A stretch of DNA of 64,000 bases from Arhodomonas sp052060015 (GCF_052060015.1 NZ_JBPODZ010000008.1:1-64000); one strand, 5' to 3'; numbered from the stretch's first letter, positions 1 through 8,697 are shown. Made by a program: numbers and translations. The notes: generated by a model from the letters alone, not told the origin.

Positions 1-2
1 AC

Positions 3-659
3 CGGCAATTTCAGAAGGCCGCGAAATGCCGTAACCTACCCCACATCAGTGGGTTGCGAGTTTTTCAGCGCCGACTACATACCGAGGGCGAGTTCTATCA
101 CCGGGATGAGAACGGCGATCCGGTGATGGACGAGAACGGCGATCCGGTGATGGAAGACATTGGTTCGATCCGCGACGAAGAGACGTACGAGCAGGGGGGC
201 GGGTCTATGGAGGCTCTGTATGAAAAATGGGAAGGCACCGATGGCGGCGAAAACGATGACGGCCTAATTGATCAGCTTCTTGAAAATCCAAACAAAAAAG
301 ACAGCTTCGATTCCGACGCGGACGGCTTCAACCCGGAAGACCCATCGATTTACCATATAACTTCGGATACGCGTGTTGATGAAAACGTCCGAGGAATCAT
401 AATCGTCGACGACGGCGCCACATTGAGCTTCAAGGGCAACGAGTATTTTGAGGGACTCATTTATGTACGCAGCGGCGGAAAGCTTGATATGCGAGGAACT
501 CCCCGTATAGCCGGAGCGGTGATTGCAGATGAACTCAGTCTTTCCGATCACAAGGGAACACCGACAATCATGTACAGCAGTGAGGCGCTGTCCCGAGTCG
601 GTTCGCAGTATTTCCAGTCAGCTGACTTCGGCGATATCGCGTCGTGGCGTCAACTCTGA
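3..659 (+). CDS. PilX-like type IV pilus assembly protein, C-terminal part (left edge partial)
   Basis: The reading frame is open from base 3 with no stop, so the gene enters from outside the window. The TTG at 54 is only an internal codon. The visible 218 residues begin with an acidic Asp/Glu/Gly-rich stretch holding two copies of DENGDPVM. The last 90 residues or so form a beta-rich repeat-like domain (FEGLIYVRSGGKL, GTPRIAGAVIAD) like the C-terminal domain of PilX-type minor pilin operon proteins. It converges on ispH, as I recall the pilV-W-X-Y1-E cluster does in Pseudomonas aeruginosa, which supports a pilus role. Bases 240-560 are clearly less GC-rich than the neighbours. Family assignment is moderate because the N-terminal pilin-like segment lies outside the window. 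Confidence 0.55.
   Translation, partial: RQFQKAAKCRNLPHISGLRVFQRRLHTEGEFYHRDENGDPVMDENGDPVMEDIGSIRDEETYEQGGGSMEALYEKWEGTDGGENDDGLIDQLLENPNKKDSFDSDADGFNPEDPSIYHITSDTRVDENVRGIIIVDDGATLSFKGNEYFEGLIYVRSGGKLDMRGTPRIAGAVIADELSLSDHKGTPTIMYSSEALSRVGSQYFQSADFGDIASWRQL
105..152 (+). repeat. two tandem 24-bp units inside the PilX-like gene
   Basis: Units 105-128 and 129-152 both encode DENGDPVM and differ only at one third-codon base (GAT/GAC). The near identity suggests a recent in-frame duplication that could expand or contract by slippage. The repeated residues are acidic and resemble a calcium-binding or linker repeat; that reading is inference. Confidence 0.8.
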
Positions 660-711
660 TCGACAGACGCAACGAGGAGAGAAAGCCCGGCTAGACGGAT
701 AGGCAACGCCG

Positions 712-1677
712 TTACGCACTCCGCCGCCGGATCTCCCGCGTGAGATCCCGCGGCAGTGAGAACACCACGTCCTCGGTGTGGCCGGCCTGCTCCGCCGGCC
801 GCGTCCCGCCCCATTCGGCGAGACGGTCCACCACGCCCCTGACCAGCACCTCGGGCGCGGAGGCGCCGGCGGTCACGCCGATGCGCTCCCGCCCTTCCAG
901 CCACTCGCGACGCAGGTCATCGGCGCCATCGATCTGGTAGGCGGTCACGCCCATGCGCTCAGCGAGCTCCTTCAAGCGTCGGGTGTTGGAGCTGTTCGCA
1001 GACCCCACCACGATCATCAGGTCCACCTGGGCGGCGAGGTCCTTCACCGCGTCCTGGCGGTTCTGGGTGGCGTAGCAGATATCGTCCTTGCGCGGCCCCT
1101 GGATCTGGGGGAAGCGCTCGCGCAGGGCGTCGATCACCCGTGAGGTGTCGTCCATGCTGAGCGTCGTCTGGCTGACGAAGGCGAGCTCCGCCGGGTTACG
1201 GACCTGCAACCGCCACACGTCCTCGGGGGTCTCCACCAGGTAGATGGCGCCGCGGTCGGCGCCCTCGCCCACGTATTGGCCGATGGTGCCCTCCACCTCC
1301 GGGTGGCCGTCGTGGCCGATGAGGATGACCTCGCGGCCCTCGCTGGCGTGCTTCTGCACCTCGATGTGGACCTTGGTCACCAGCGGGCAGGTGGCATCGA
1401 ACACCCGCAGCCCGCGCCGGTCCGCTTCCTCGCGCACCTCCTGGGAGACGCCGTGGGCACTGAAGATCACCGTGGCGCCGGCGGGCACCTCCTCGAGCTC
1501 CTCCACGAATACCGCGCCCTTGCTGCGCAGATCCTCTACGACGGTGCGGTTGTGCACCACCTCGTGGCGGACATAGATGGGCGCGCCGAAGCACTCTAGG
1601 GCGCGCTCGACGATGGAGATGGCGCGGTCGACGCCCGCGCAGAAGCCGCGGGGGTTGGCGAGGACGATCTCGGGCAT
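712..1677 (-). CDS. ispH: 4-hydroxy-3-methylbut-2-enyl diphosphate reductase
   Basis: IspH (LytB) carries out the last step of the MEP isoprenoid pathway in the cytosol, reducing HMBPP to IPP and DMAPP with an iron-sulfur cluster. The 321-residue product starts MPEIVLANPRGFCAGVDRAI. The three cluster cysteines are C13, C97 (FDATCPLVTK) and C201 (DDICYATQNRQ). Substrate residues H42, H75, H125 and E127 (GHDGHPEVEG) are present. An in-frame upstream ATG would add 13 residues unlike the family, so the start at 1677 was chosen. It is the last gene of the ribF-ileS-lspA string, but a toxin-antitoxin pair sits just upstream, so it may need its own promoter in 1678-1828. The protein depends on Fe-S assembly, which matters given the altered isc locus at 37-39 kb. 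Confidence 0.97.
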   Translation of the reverse strand: MPEIVLANPRGFCAGVDRAISIVERALECFGAPIYVRHEVVHNRTVVEDLRSKGAVFVEELEEVPAGATVIFSAHGVSQEVREEADRRGLRVFDATCPLVTKVHIEVQKHASEGREVILIGHDGHPEVEGTIGQYVGEGADRGAIYLVETPEDVWRLQVRNPAELAFVSQTTLSMDDTSRVIDALRERFPQIQGPRKDDICYATQNRQDAVKDLAAQVDLMIVVGSANSSNTRRLKELAERMGVTAYQIDGADDLRREWLEGRERIGVTAGASAPEVLVRGVVDRLAEWGGTRPAEQAGHTEDVVFSLPRDLTREIRRRSA

Positions 1678-1828
1678 GGTGGCAGCCGGTCTACGGATTT
1701 GTGGGAATTCTGGCATGCGGGGCGCCGCTTCGGCTACCGTGTCCGCGAGTGCGGCCCGTATGCTCTATCAAACGCTTCACTCTCCATTGGCCGCTCTCGA
1801 GACCAGCCTCCGTCTCGTAAAGGGGAAG

Positions 1829-2128
1829 TCACGCGTCCTCTTCAATATCCGAGTCCGATAGCAGCTGCCTACTGTGCCTGACGGTAAGGATGTAGATCGA
1901 GTCGCCCACGCGGTAAATGATCCGGAACTGCCCAAAGATAAGCTCGCGGATATCAACTCTTCTCAGCTCGGGAACAAGCCGGCCCATCTCCGGGAACTCC
2001 GCCAGCGAATCCACCTTGCCGAAGATTTCCTCTACCCATTGAGTAGCCGCCGCCGGATTATCCCAGGCGATTCGCTCCGCATACTCCTCGATGCGCTCGA
2101 CCGCCAAGGGCGACCACACGATCTTCAT
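1829..2128 (-). CDS. RelE/ParE-family toxin
   Basis: This 99-residue basic protein begins MKIVWSPLAVERIEEYAERI and ends with RELIFGQFRIIYRVGDSIY followed by ILTVRHSRQLL, the usual RelE/ParE fold pattern (Leu/Ile-rich helix pair, then the R-x-Y-R-I-x-Y strand and a V-x-H-x-R strand). RelE members cut mRNA on the ribosome, while ParE members poison gyrase; the sequence alone does not separate the two. Its ATG overlaps the antitoxin stop by 4 bases (ATGA), so the pair is translationally coupled with the antitoxin first. Base composition is less GC-rich than ispH and lspA, consistent with acquisition. Confidence 0.88.
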   Translation of the reverse strand: MKIVWSPLAVERIEEYAERIAWDNPAAATQWVEEIFGKVDSLAEFPEMGRLVPELRRVDIRELIFGQFRIIYRVGDSIYILTVRHSRQLLSDSDIEEDA

Positions 2129-2424
2129 CTTCTGAGCCGCGCCAGGGCACGCGCCTTCGCATCCTTATGGCCAATGCCCTCCCCCGCCTCAAGCTGCCGA
2201 TCAGCCTGGTATAGCTCCTCCAGCAGCTCGAGGCGCTCTTGCATTGCCTCGTACTCGTGGACGTCGACGAGGACCGCCACCCCGCGCCCACGTTGCGTGA
2301 GTACCATGGGCCGCTTGGTTTCGTGGATCTGGCGCAAGAACGAGGCCGCACCGGAGCGAAATTCGGTGAGTGGCCGAATATCCTCGTCAAACCGCGAACG
2401 ATGCACAGCCACCTCCTGCCGCAT
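2125..2424 (-). CDS. Phd/YefM-type antitoxin
   Basis: The product has 99 residues. The N-terminal half contains RPLTEFRSGAASFLRQIHET and KRPMVLTQRGRGVAVLVDVH, the typical Phd/YefM DNA-binding domain that dimerises on its operator and represses its own operon. The acidic C-terminal helix region (ERLELLEELYQADRQLEAGE) would wrap and neutralise the toxin. A longer frame starts at 2490, but the ATG at 2424 has an AGGAGG ribosome site 10 bases upstream (2435-2440), so it was chosen. The pair sits between lspA and ispH, where fkpB is found in related genomes. Confidence 0.88.
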   Translation of the reverse strand: MRQEVAVHRSRFDEDIRPLTEFRSGAASFLRQIHETKRPMVLTQRGRGVAVLVDVHEYEAMQERLELLEELYQADRQLEAGEGIGHKDAKARALARLRR

Positions 2425-2457
2425 CTTTGAGCGTCCTCCTAAACGTACTCCTAATTG

Positions 2458-2468
2458 CCCATATTGGG
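2458..2468. promoter_or_regulatory. possible autoregulatory operator of the toxin-antitoxin pair
   Basis: The 11-base inverted repeat CCCATATTGGG (arms CCCA/TGGG) lies 34 bases upstream of the antitoxin ATG. Phd/YefM antitoxins usually bind short palindromes in this position. The sequence is seen; the role is inferred. Confidence 0.35.
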
Positions 2469-2574
2469 AAGGGCACTTCTTACCGTTCACGCTACGTGGG
2501 ATCGAGGCCTCAGATGGACTCAGGCCAAGCCCGCAAACAAAGGGCGGAAACGCTGAAGCGGGCCGACGGAAACC

Positions 2575-3039
2575 CTACAACCGCCGGCCGAGCAGGGCGG
2601 CGAGGATCAGGGCGGCAACGCCGAGGGTGATGGCGCTGTCGGCGATGTTGAAGGCCGGCCAGTGCCAGCCCCCGGCGTGGAGGTCGATGAAGTCCACCAC
2701 GTGGCCCAGGCGCAGGCGGTCGATGACGTTGCCCAGCGCGCCGCCGAGGATCAGTCCGAGGGCACCGGCGACCAGGCGCTCCCCCGGTAGCACGCGGCGC
2801 AGCCACCAGATCAGGTAGGCGCTCACCGCCAGGGCCAGGCCGGTGAACAGCCACCGCTGCCAGCCGCCGTGGTCGGCGAGGAGGCTGAAGGCAGCCCCCG
2901 GGTTGTAGGACAGCGTCCAATTGAGGAAGAGCAGGACGGGCTCGGGGCGGTACGCGGTGAGCGTTGCCACGGCCCAGGCCTTGGTGGCCTGGTCGGCAAG
3001 GAGCACCAGGGCGGCGATGATGAGGCCGAAGCGCAGCAT
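2575..3039 (-). CDS. lspA: prolipoprotein signal peptidase II
   Basis: LspA is an inner-membrane aspartyl protease that removes signal peptides from diacylglyceryl-modified prolipoproteins such as BamB and PilF encoded later in this window. The 154-residue product has four hydrophobic segments. The catalytic aspartates are D116 (GHVVDFID) and D134 (FNIADSAI), with the family NPGAAFS and GNVIDRLRLG motifs. It is the third gene of ribF-ileS-lspA. The 151-base gap to ileS holds REP-like repeats, so ileS-lspA cotranscription may be partly uncoupled. The start is ATG at 3039. Confidence 0.97.
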   Translation of the reverse strand: MLRFGLIIAALVLLADQATKAWAVATLTAYRPEPVLLFLNWTLSYNPGAAFSLLADHGGWQRWLFTGLALAVSAYLIWWLRRVLPGERLVAGALGLILGGALGNVIDRLRLGHVVDFIDLHAGGWHWPAFNIADSAITLGVAALILAALLGRRL

Positions 3040-3082
3040 GGTTCAGCGAGGGCCGGTGTAGGCGCCGGCCCTGCCGGCGAAG

Positions 3083-3191
3083 GTTCGCGCGCGGGGCGCG
3101 CTCCTACGGTGCCGCGGCGGATTGCGCTTCGCTCCATCCGCCCTACCCGCTTTCCCGGGGACGGTTCGCGCACAAGGCGCGCTCCTACGGT
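3083..3191. repeat. REP-like repeat cluster between ileS and lspA
   Basis: Two 28-base copies (3083-3110 and 3164-3191) share GTTCGCGC followed by GGCGCGCTCCTACGGT. Read on the minus strand they begin CCGTAGGAGCGCGCC, the look of the GTAGGAGCGxG REP elements common in pseudomonads and relatives. Between them is a hairpin with 7-base arms GGCGGAT/ATCCGCC (3116-3122 and 3136-3142) around a TGCGCTTCGCTCC-type loop, another common intergenic repeat form. The second copy touches the last base of the ileS stop codon. Such elements can alter mRNA stability or termination. Confidence 0.75.
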
Positions 3192-6016
3192 CAGGCATAG
3201 AACCGCTCTTCGCCCTCGCCGGCGACGTTGTTCACGCAGCGGCCGCAGAGCTCGGGGTGGTCAGCGTTGAGGCCCACATCCTGGGAATGGTGCCAGCAGC
3301 GCGCGCACTTGCCGTGCTCGGTGGCGGAGACCACCAGGCCGATCTCGTGACCGCCGGTCAGGGTCGCGGTGGTGGCGCCGGCGGGCTTGGCCTGCAGGGG
3401 ATGCACCCGCGCCGCGGAGGTGATCAGCAGGAAGCGCAGCTCCTCACCGAGTTGCCGCCACTCGCTGTACAGCGGCTCCGGGCAGTAGAGCTCCACCTCC
3501 GCCTCCAGGCTGGCGCCGAGGACCTTTTCGTTGCGTAGCTCTTCGATGCGTTTGGCCACCACCTCGCGCAGACCAAGGATGTGCTGCCAGAACTCGCGGC
3601 CGAAGCGCTCGTCGTCGAGCGCCACGAGCCCGTCGTACCACTCGGCGAGGAACACGGACTCGTCCCGCTCGCCGGGGATATGGGCCCAGAGCTCGTCCGC
3701 GGTGAACGAGAGGATGGGGGCGAGCCACCGCGCCAGGGCCTCGACGATGTGGTACATCGCCGTCTGGCAGGAGCGTCGGGCCAGGCTGTCGCGCTGGGTG
3801 GTGTACTGGCGGTCCTTGATGACATCCAGGTAGAAGCCGCCCATATCCAGCACGCAGAAGTTGTGCACCCGCTGGGTGACCTGGTGGAAGTCGTAGCCGT
3901 CATAGGCGGCGATCACGTCCTGCTGCACCTGCAAGCCCCGGTCCAGGGCCCAGCGGTCCAGCGGCAACATCCGCTCGGGCTCGACGCAATCCGTGGCGGG
4001 CTCGAAGCCCGCCAGGTTGGCCAACAGGAAGCGCGCGGTGTTGCGCAGACGCCGGTAGCTGTCGGCGGTGCGCTTGAGGATCTCGTCGGAGACGGCGATC
4101 TCGCCGGTGTAGTCGGTGGAGCCCACCCACAGGCGCAGGATGTCCGCGCCGAGCTTGTTCATCACCTCCTGGGGGGCGATGACGTTGCCGCGGGACTTGG
4201 ACATCTTGTAACCGTGCTCGTCCACGGTGAAGCCGTGGGTGAGCGTGCCCTTATAGGGGGGGCGGCCGTCGAGCATCATCCCGGTGAGCAGCGAGGACTG
4301 AAACCAGCCCCGGTACTGGTCCGAGCCCTCCAGGTAGAGGTCCGCCGGCTTGGCGAGCTCCGGTCGGGATTCCAGCACCGAGGCGTGGGTGGTGCCGGAG
4401 TCGAACCACACGTCCAGGATGTCGGTGACCTTCTCGTAGCGCCCCGCCTCCTCGCCGAGCAACTCCTCGGGGGCCAGCTCGAACCAGGCATCGATGCCGC
4501 GCGCCTCCATGCGCTGGGCGACGGCCTCGATCAAGCGGTCGGTCTCCGGGTGGGGCTCGCCGGTCTCGCGGTCGACGAACAGCGCGATGGGTACGCCCCA
4601 GTTGCGCTGCCGGGAGATACACCACTCCGGGCGGTTGCGCACCATCGAGGCCATGCGCTCCTCGCCCCAATCCGGGAACCAGCGCACATGGGGCAGCGCC
4701 TCCAGGGTCTTCTCGCGCACGCCGTGGGCGTCCAGGTTGAGGAACCACTGGGGCGTGGCACGGAAGAGGATGGGCGTCTTGTGGCGCCAGCAATGGGGGT
4801 AGCTGTGGTCGTAGGGCTCGACGTTGAGCAGCGTGCCCGTCTCGCGCAGGGCCTCGACGATCTTGGGGTTGGCATCGTAGACGAACAGCCCGGCGAATCG
4901 CTCGGTGCCCGGCAGGAAGCGGCCGTCGTCGCCCACCGGGTTCTCCAGCGGCAGGTCGTAGGCCTGGCCCATCTCGAAGTCATCGGCGCCGTGGCCGGGG
5001 GCGGTATGCACCGCGCCGGTACCCGCTTCGGTGGTCACGTGCTCGCCGAGGATCACCGGTACCTGCCGCTCCAAGAAGGGGTGGCGCAGCTGGATGCCCT
5101 CCAGGTCCCGGCCGAGGCAGCGCCCGATGATGCCGTAGTGGGTGAGGCCGTAGCGCTCCAGGCACTCCTCGTGGAGGTCTTCGGCGAGCAGCAACAGCTC
5201 CTCGCCTTGCTCCACGGAGACCAGCACGTAGTCGAGCTCCGGGTGCAGGGTCACCGCCTGGTTGGCGGGCAGGGTCCAAGGGGTCGTGGTCCAGATCACC
5301 ACCGAGGCCGGCGCGTCCGGCTCGATGCCCATGGCGCCGCAGCCCCGCCGCAGGGCCTCACCATCCACCACCGGGAAGCGCACGTCGATGGCCGGCGAGG
5401 TGTGCTCGTGGTACTCCACTTCCGCCTCGGCCAGGGCGGAGCCACAGTCGGTGCACCAGTGCACGGGCTTGTAGCCGCGCTTGAGGTGGCCGCGGGCGAC
5501 GATGCGCCCCAGCGACCGGAGGATGTCCGCCTCCGTGCGGTAGTTCATGGTGAGGTAGGGGTCATCCCAGTCACCGATGACGCCCAGGCGTTGGAAGTCC
5601 CGCTTCTGCCCCTCCACCTGCTCCTCGGCGAAACGCCGGCAGGCCGCGCGGAACTCCGCCGGATCCACGTCCTCCCCGGCCTCGCCGAGGGTCTGCTCCA
5701 CCTTGTGCTCGATGGGCAGGCCGTGGCAGTCCCAGCCCGGCACGTAGGGGGCGTCGTAGCCGTCCAGGGTGCGGGCCTTGACGATGATGTCCTTGATGAT
5801 CTTGTTGACCGCGTGGCCGATGTGAATCTCACCGTTGGCGTAGGGCGGGCCGTCGTGGAGGATGAACTTCTCTCGGCCGGCGCGGCGCTCGCGCAGGCGG
5901 TGGTAGAGGTCCTCCTCGGCCCAGCGCTGCACCCGGTCCGGCTCCCGCTTGGCCAGGTTGGCGCGCATGGGGAAGTCCGTCTTCGGCAGGTTCAGGGTGT
6001 CTTTGTAGTCGGTCAC
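3191..6016 (-). CDS. ileS: isoleucyl-tRNA synthetase
   Basis: IleS charges tRNA-Ile in the cytosol and edits mischarged valine. The 941-residue length is normal for the bacterial class. Visible signatures are the HIGH motif at residues 65-68 (GEIHIGHA), the KMSKS loop (GYKMSKSRGNV, near residue 605), a CP1 editing domain between them, and a C-terminal zinc finger (CARCWHHSQDVG and LCGRCVNNV). The ATG at 6016 overlaps the ribF stop by 4 bases, so the two are coupled. The order ribF-ileS-lspA is standard. Nothing unusual is seen in the protein. Confidence 0.98.
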   Translation of the reverse strand: MTDYKDTLNLPKTDFPMRANLAKREPDRVQRWAEEDLYHRLRERRAGREKFILHDGPPYANGEIHIGHAVNKIIKDIIVKARTLDGYDAPYVPGWDCHGLPIEHKVEQTLGEAGEDVDPAEFRAACRRFAEEQVEGQKRDFQRLGVIGDWDDPYLTMNYRTEADILRSLGRIVARGHLKRGYKPVHWCTDCGSALAEAEVEYHEHTSPAIDVRFPVVDGEALRRGCGAMGIEPDAPASVVIWTTTPWTLPANQAVTLHPELDYVLVSVEQGEELLLLAEDLHEECLERYGLTHYGIIGRCLGRDLEGIQLRHPFLERQVPVILGEHVTTEAGTGAVHTAPGHGADDFEMGQAYDLPLENPVGDDGRFLPGTERFAGLFVYDANPKIVEALRETGTLLNVEPYDHSYPHCWRHKTPILFRATPQWFLNLDAHGVREKTLEALPHVRWFPDWGEERMASMVRNRPEWCISRQRNWGVPIALFVDRETGEPHPETDRLIEAVAQRMEARGIDAWFELAPEELLGEEAGRYEKVTDILDVWFDSGTTHASVLESRPELAKPADLYLEGSDQYRGWFQSSLLTGMMLDGRPPYKGTLTHGFTVDEHGYKMSKSRGNVIAPQEVMNKLGADILRLWVGSTDYTGEIAVSDEILKRTADSYRRLRNTARFLLANLAGFEPATDCVEPERMLPLDRWALDRGLQVQQDVIAAYDGYDFHQVTQRVHNFCVLDMGGFYLDVIKDRQYTTQRDSLARRSCQTAMYHIVEALARWLAPILSFTADELWAHIPGERDESVFLAEWYDGLVALDDERFGREFWQHILGLREVVAKRIEELRNEKVLGASLEAEVELYCPEPLYSEWRQLGEELRFLLITSAARVHPLQAKPAGATTATLTGGHEIGLVVSATEHGKCARCWHHSQDVGLNADHPELCGRCVNNVAGEGEERFYA

Positions 6017-6981
6017 GACGTCTTCCTGCGATCGTTGGTCGTTGGCTGTGCCCGATGGTTACGTTGGAACCACGCCCGCGCGTCAGCGGCGTCGGCGGCG
6101 ATTTGCTCGCGCAGCGCCTCCATGCTCTCGAACCGCTCCTCGCCGCGGAGGAAGGCCCGGAAGGTCACGCTGATGTGCGTCCCGTAGATATCCGCATCGA
6201 AATCGAAGAGATGCGTCTCCAGCAGCGTCGCCCGGCCGTTCACCGTCGGGCGGGTCCCCACGCTGGCCACCCCCCGGCGGCTCGGGCCCAGGCCCTCGAC
6301 GGTGACGGCGAAGACGCCGTGCACCGCGGGCCTCACCCGGCGGAAGCGGATATTGGCCGTGCGCCAGCCGAGCTCCCGGCCGATGGCGTCCCCACGGCTG
6401 ACCCGGCCGCTGATGCGGTACGGTCGCCCGAGCAGGTGCTCGGCGCTGGCGAGATCCCCGACGGCCAGGGCCTCACGCAACCGGGTGCTCGAGATGCGGC
6501 TCTCGCCATCCGCCACGGTGGGCATGCGCTCCACCTCGAAGCCGCGCTCCGGGCCGGCCTGCCGCAGCATCTCGAAGTCCCCGCGACGCCGGTGGCCGAA
6601 GCGGAAGTCATCCCCCACCATGAGAAACTCGATGCCCAGGCGCCGGACCAGCAGCTCATCAATGAACGCCTCCGCCGGCATGTTGGCGATAGCCGGCCCG
6701 AAACGCAGGCACAGTACCCGGTCCACGCCGCACTCGGCGAGGGCGTTGAGCTTGTCCCGCAAACCGGTGATCCGCGGCGGTGCCCGCTCCGGGACAAAGT
6801 ACTCCAGCGGATGGGGCTCGAAGGTCACCACGGTGGCCGGCAACCCCCGCGCCCGGGCCTGCTCGTGCAACCGCGAGATCACGGCATGATGGCCCCGGTG
6901 CACGCCGTCGAAATTGCCGATGGTGGCCACGCAGCCGTGATGCCACGGCAGCAGGTTGTGGCTGCCCCGGATGAGCTCCAT
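6013..6981 (-). CDS. ribF: bifunctional riboflavin kinase / FMN adenylyltransferase
   Basis: RibF phosphorylates riboflavin to FMN and adenylylates FMN to FAD. The 322-residue product has an N-terminal nucleotidyltransferase domain (ATIGNFDGVHRGHHAVI; SSTRLREAL) and a C-terminal riboflavin kinase domain (GDAIGRELGWRTANI). In the kinase motif the usual Pro of the PTAN tetrad reads Arg (RTAN), a small departure. A longer frame begins at 7041, but MELIRGSHNL at 6981 matches the family N-terminus and was chosen. It overlaps ileS by 4 bases. It lies 138 bases downstream of murJ on the same strand. Confidence 0.96.
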   Translation of the reverse strand: MELIRGSHNLLPWHHGCVATIGNFDGVHRGHHAVISRLHEQARARGLPATVVTFEPHPLEYFVPERAPPRITGLRDKLNALAECGVDRVLCLRFGPAIANMPAEAFIDELLVRRLGIEFLMVGDDFRFGHRRRGDFEMLRQAGPERGFEVERMPTVADGESRISSTRLREALAVGDLASAEHLLGRPYRISGRVSRGDAIGRELGWRTANIRFRRVRPAVHGVFAVTVEGLGPSRRGVASVGTRPTVNGRATLLETHLFDFDADIYGTHISVTFRAFLRGEERFESMEALREQIAADAADARAWFQRNHRAQPTTNDRRKTS

Positions 6982-7119
6982 TACCGTCCCGGTCCTCAAA
7001 TTCCGCCATTGTAAGGGGTTTACGCGACGCGGGGGAAGCAACGCGGCGCCGGCGTCAGTCGCGAGGAGCGACCGACGAAGGCATGCCTCGCACCCGAAAG
7101 CGGCCTCATCCAGCCTGCC

Positions 7120-8697
7120 TTAATCGGGCTGACCCTCCACCGCCGGCGGCTCACGCAGCGCGGACGGCCGCAGCCCGAGCGCGAACAGCACCGCGAAGTA
7201 CGCCCCCGCCGCCGCGGCGATGGTGGCGGCCAGCATCCCGACCCGCTCGAACAGTGAGGCCTCCAGCCACAGGGAGAGCCGGCTCGCCGGGAAATACAGC
7301 AGCGCGGTCATGGCGAGCGTGGCCAGCGCCACCCGACGGCCCAGCCAACGCCAGCCCGGCAACGGCCGGTAGACCCCCGCCCGGTACAATCCCCAACCCA
7401 GCAGGCCGGCGTTCACCCCCGCGGCCAGGGCCGTGCCCAGGGCGATGCCGGCGTGGGCCACGCCGGTGCCCCGGAGCAACATCACCGCCGCCACGCTGAA
7501 GGCGGCGTTCACCACCATGGCGACCGCGGCATACCGCACGGGGGTGAGGGTGTCCTGGCGGGAGAAATAGCCGGGCAGCAGGACCTTGACCAGCACGAAG
7601 GGCAGCAGCCCCGCCGCATAGGTGAACAGGCTGAAGCTCGCCGCCTGCACGTCCCGGGCGCCGAAGGCGCCGTACTGGAACAGCGTCGCCAGCATCGGGG
7701 CGGCCAGCGCCATCAGCCCGACGGTGGCCGGGGCGATGAGCACCAAGGTCAGGCGCAGCGCCCAGTCCAAGGTGCGGTTGAAGGTCTCCGGGCCGGCGGC
7801 GGCGTGCTCCCGGGACAGCCGCGGCAGGATCACCGTACCCAGCGCCACGCCGAAGATGCCCAGCGGGAACTCCACCAACCGATCGGACCAGTACAGCCAG
7901 CTGATGCTGCCGGTGATCAAGAACGAGGCCAGGATGGTATCCACCAGCAGGTTGACCTGCTGCACCGAGGTACCGAACAGGGTCGGCCCCATCAGCCGCA
8001 GGATCCGTCGCACGCCGGGATGGCGGAAGTCCGGCCGCGGCCACACCAGCATGCCCTGCCGGGCGAGGAAGGGCAGCTGCAACGCGAGCTGCAATGCCCC
8101 GGCCAGGGCCACCGCCCAGGCCAGGGCCTGCACCCCGGGCTCGAAGGCGTCGGAGAGCCAGAGCGCGGCAGCGATCAGGCAGATGTTGAGCAGCACGGGG
8201 GCGAAGGCCGGCGGGCCGAAGGAGCCGAGGCTGTGGAGCACGGCACCGGCACAGGCCGTCAGCGAGATCAGCATCAAATAGGGGAAGGTGATGCGCAGCA
8301 TCGCCGTGGCCTCGACCAGGCGCGCCGGATCGTCGGCAAAGCCGGGCGCGAACACGCGCACCAGCGCGGGCGCGCCCCACACGCCCGCGATGGTGACCCC
8401 GAGCAGCACCACCGCCAGGCTCCCGGAGACCCGCCGGACGAGATCCCGCGCCTCGGCGGCACCGGCGCTGGCGTGGTAGTCCGAAAGCACCGGCACGAAG
8501 GCCTGGGAGAAGGCCCCCTCGGCGAAGAGCCGGCGCATGAAGTTGGGGATCTTAAAGGCGACGAAGAACGCGTCCATGGCCGCCGAGGGCCCAAACACCA
8601 CGCCCAGCACCACGTCGCGAACGAGCCCGAGGACCCGGGAGACCAGGGTCCAGGAGCCGAACGTCAGCAGCGAGCGCACCAGGCCAATGGCCTTCAC
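7120..8697 (-). CDS. murJ: lipid II flippase MurJ
   Basis: MurJ moves lipid II across the inner membrane for peptidoglycan synthesis. The 525-residue, very hydrophobic product starts MKAIGLVRSLLTFGSWTLVS and has about 14 predicted membrane segments. Family features near the N-terminus are RVLGLVRDVVL, DAFFVAFKIPNFMRRLFAEG and AFSQAFVPVL. In Pseudomonas murJ lies directly between ribF and rpsT; here a divergent trehalose cassette has been placed on its rpsT side. The roughly 100 bases before otsB (8698-8798) must hold both divergent promoters. Confidence 0.96.
   Translation of the reverse strand: MKAIGLVRSLLTFGSWTLVSRVLGLVRDVVLGVVFGPSAAMDAFFVAFKIPNFMRRLFAEGAFSQAFVPVLSDYHASAGAAEARDLVRRVSGSLAVVLLGVTIAGVWGAPALVRVFAPGFADDPARLVEATAMLRITFPYLMLISLTACAGAVLHSLGSFGPPAFAPVLLNICLIAAALWLSDAFEPGVQALAWAVALAGALQLALQLPFLARQGMLVWPRPDFRHPGVRRILRLMGPTLFGTSVQQVNLLVDTILASFLITGSISWLYWSDRLVEFPLGIFGVALGTVILPRLSREHAAAGPETFNRTLDWALRLTLVLIAPATVGLMALAAPMLATLFQYGAFGARDVQAASFSLFTYAAGLLPFVLVKVLLPGYFSRQDTLTPVRYAAVAMVVNAAFSVAAVMLLRGTGVAHAGIALGTALAAGVNAGLLGWGLYRAGVYRPLPGWRWLGRRVALATLAMTALLYFPASRLSLWLEASLFERVGMLAATIAAAAGAYFAVLFALGLRPSALREPPAVEGQPD

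Noticed and set aside
1874..2818. 314-codon plus-strand frame across the toxin-antitoxin pair and lspA
   Set aside because: Antisense to three well-supported genes, with no domain.
3581..6187. 868-codon open frame on the plus strand opposite ileS
   Set aside because: It mirrors ileS, has no known domain and a His/Val/Gly/Ala-rich composition typical of antisense frames in GC-rich DNA.
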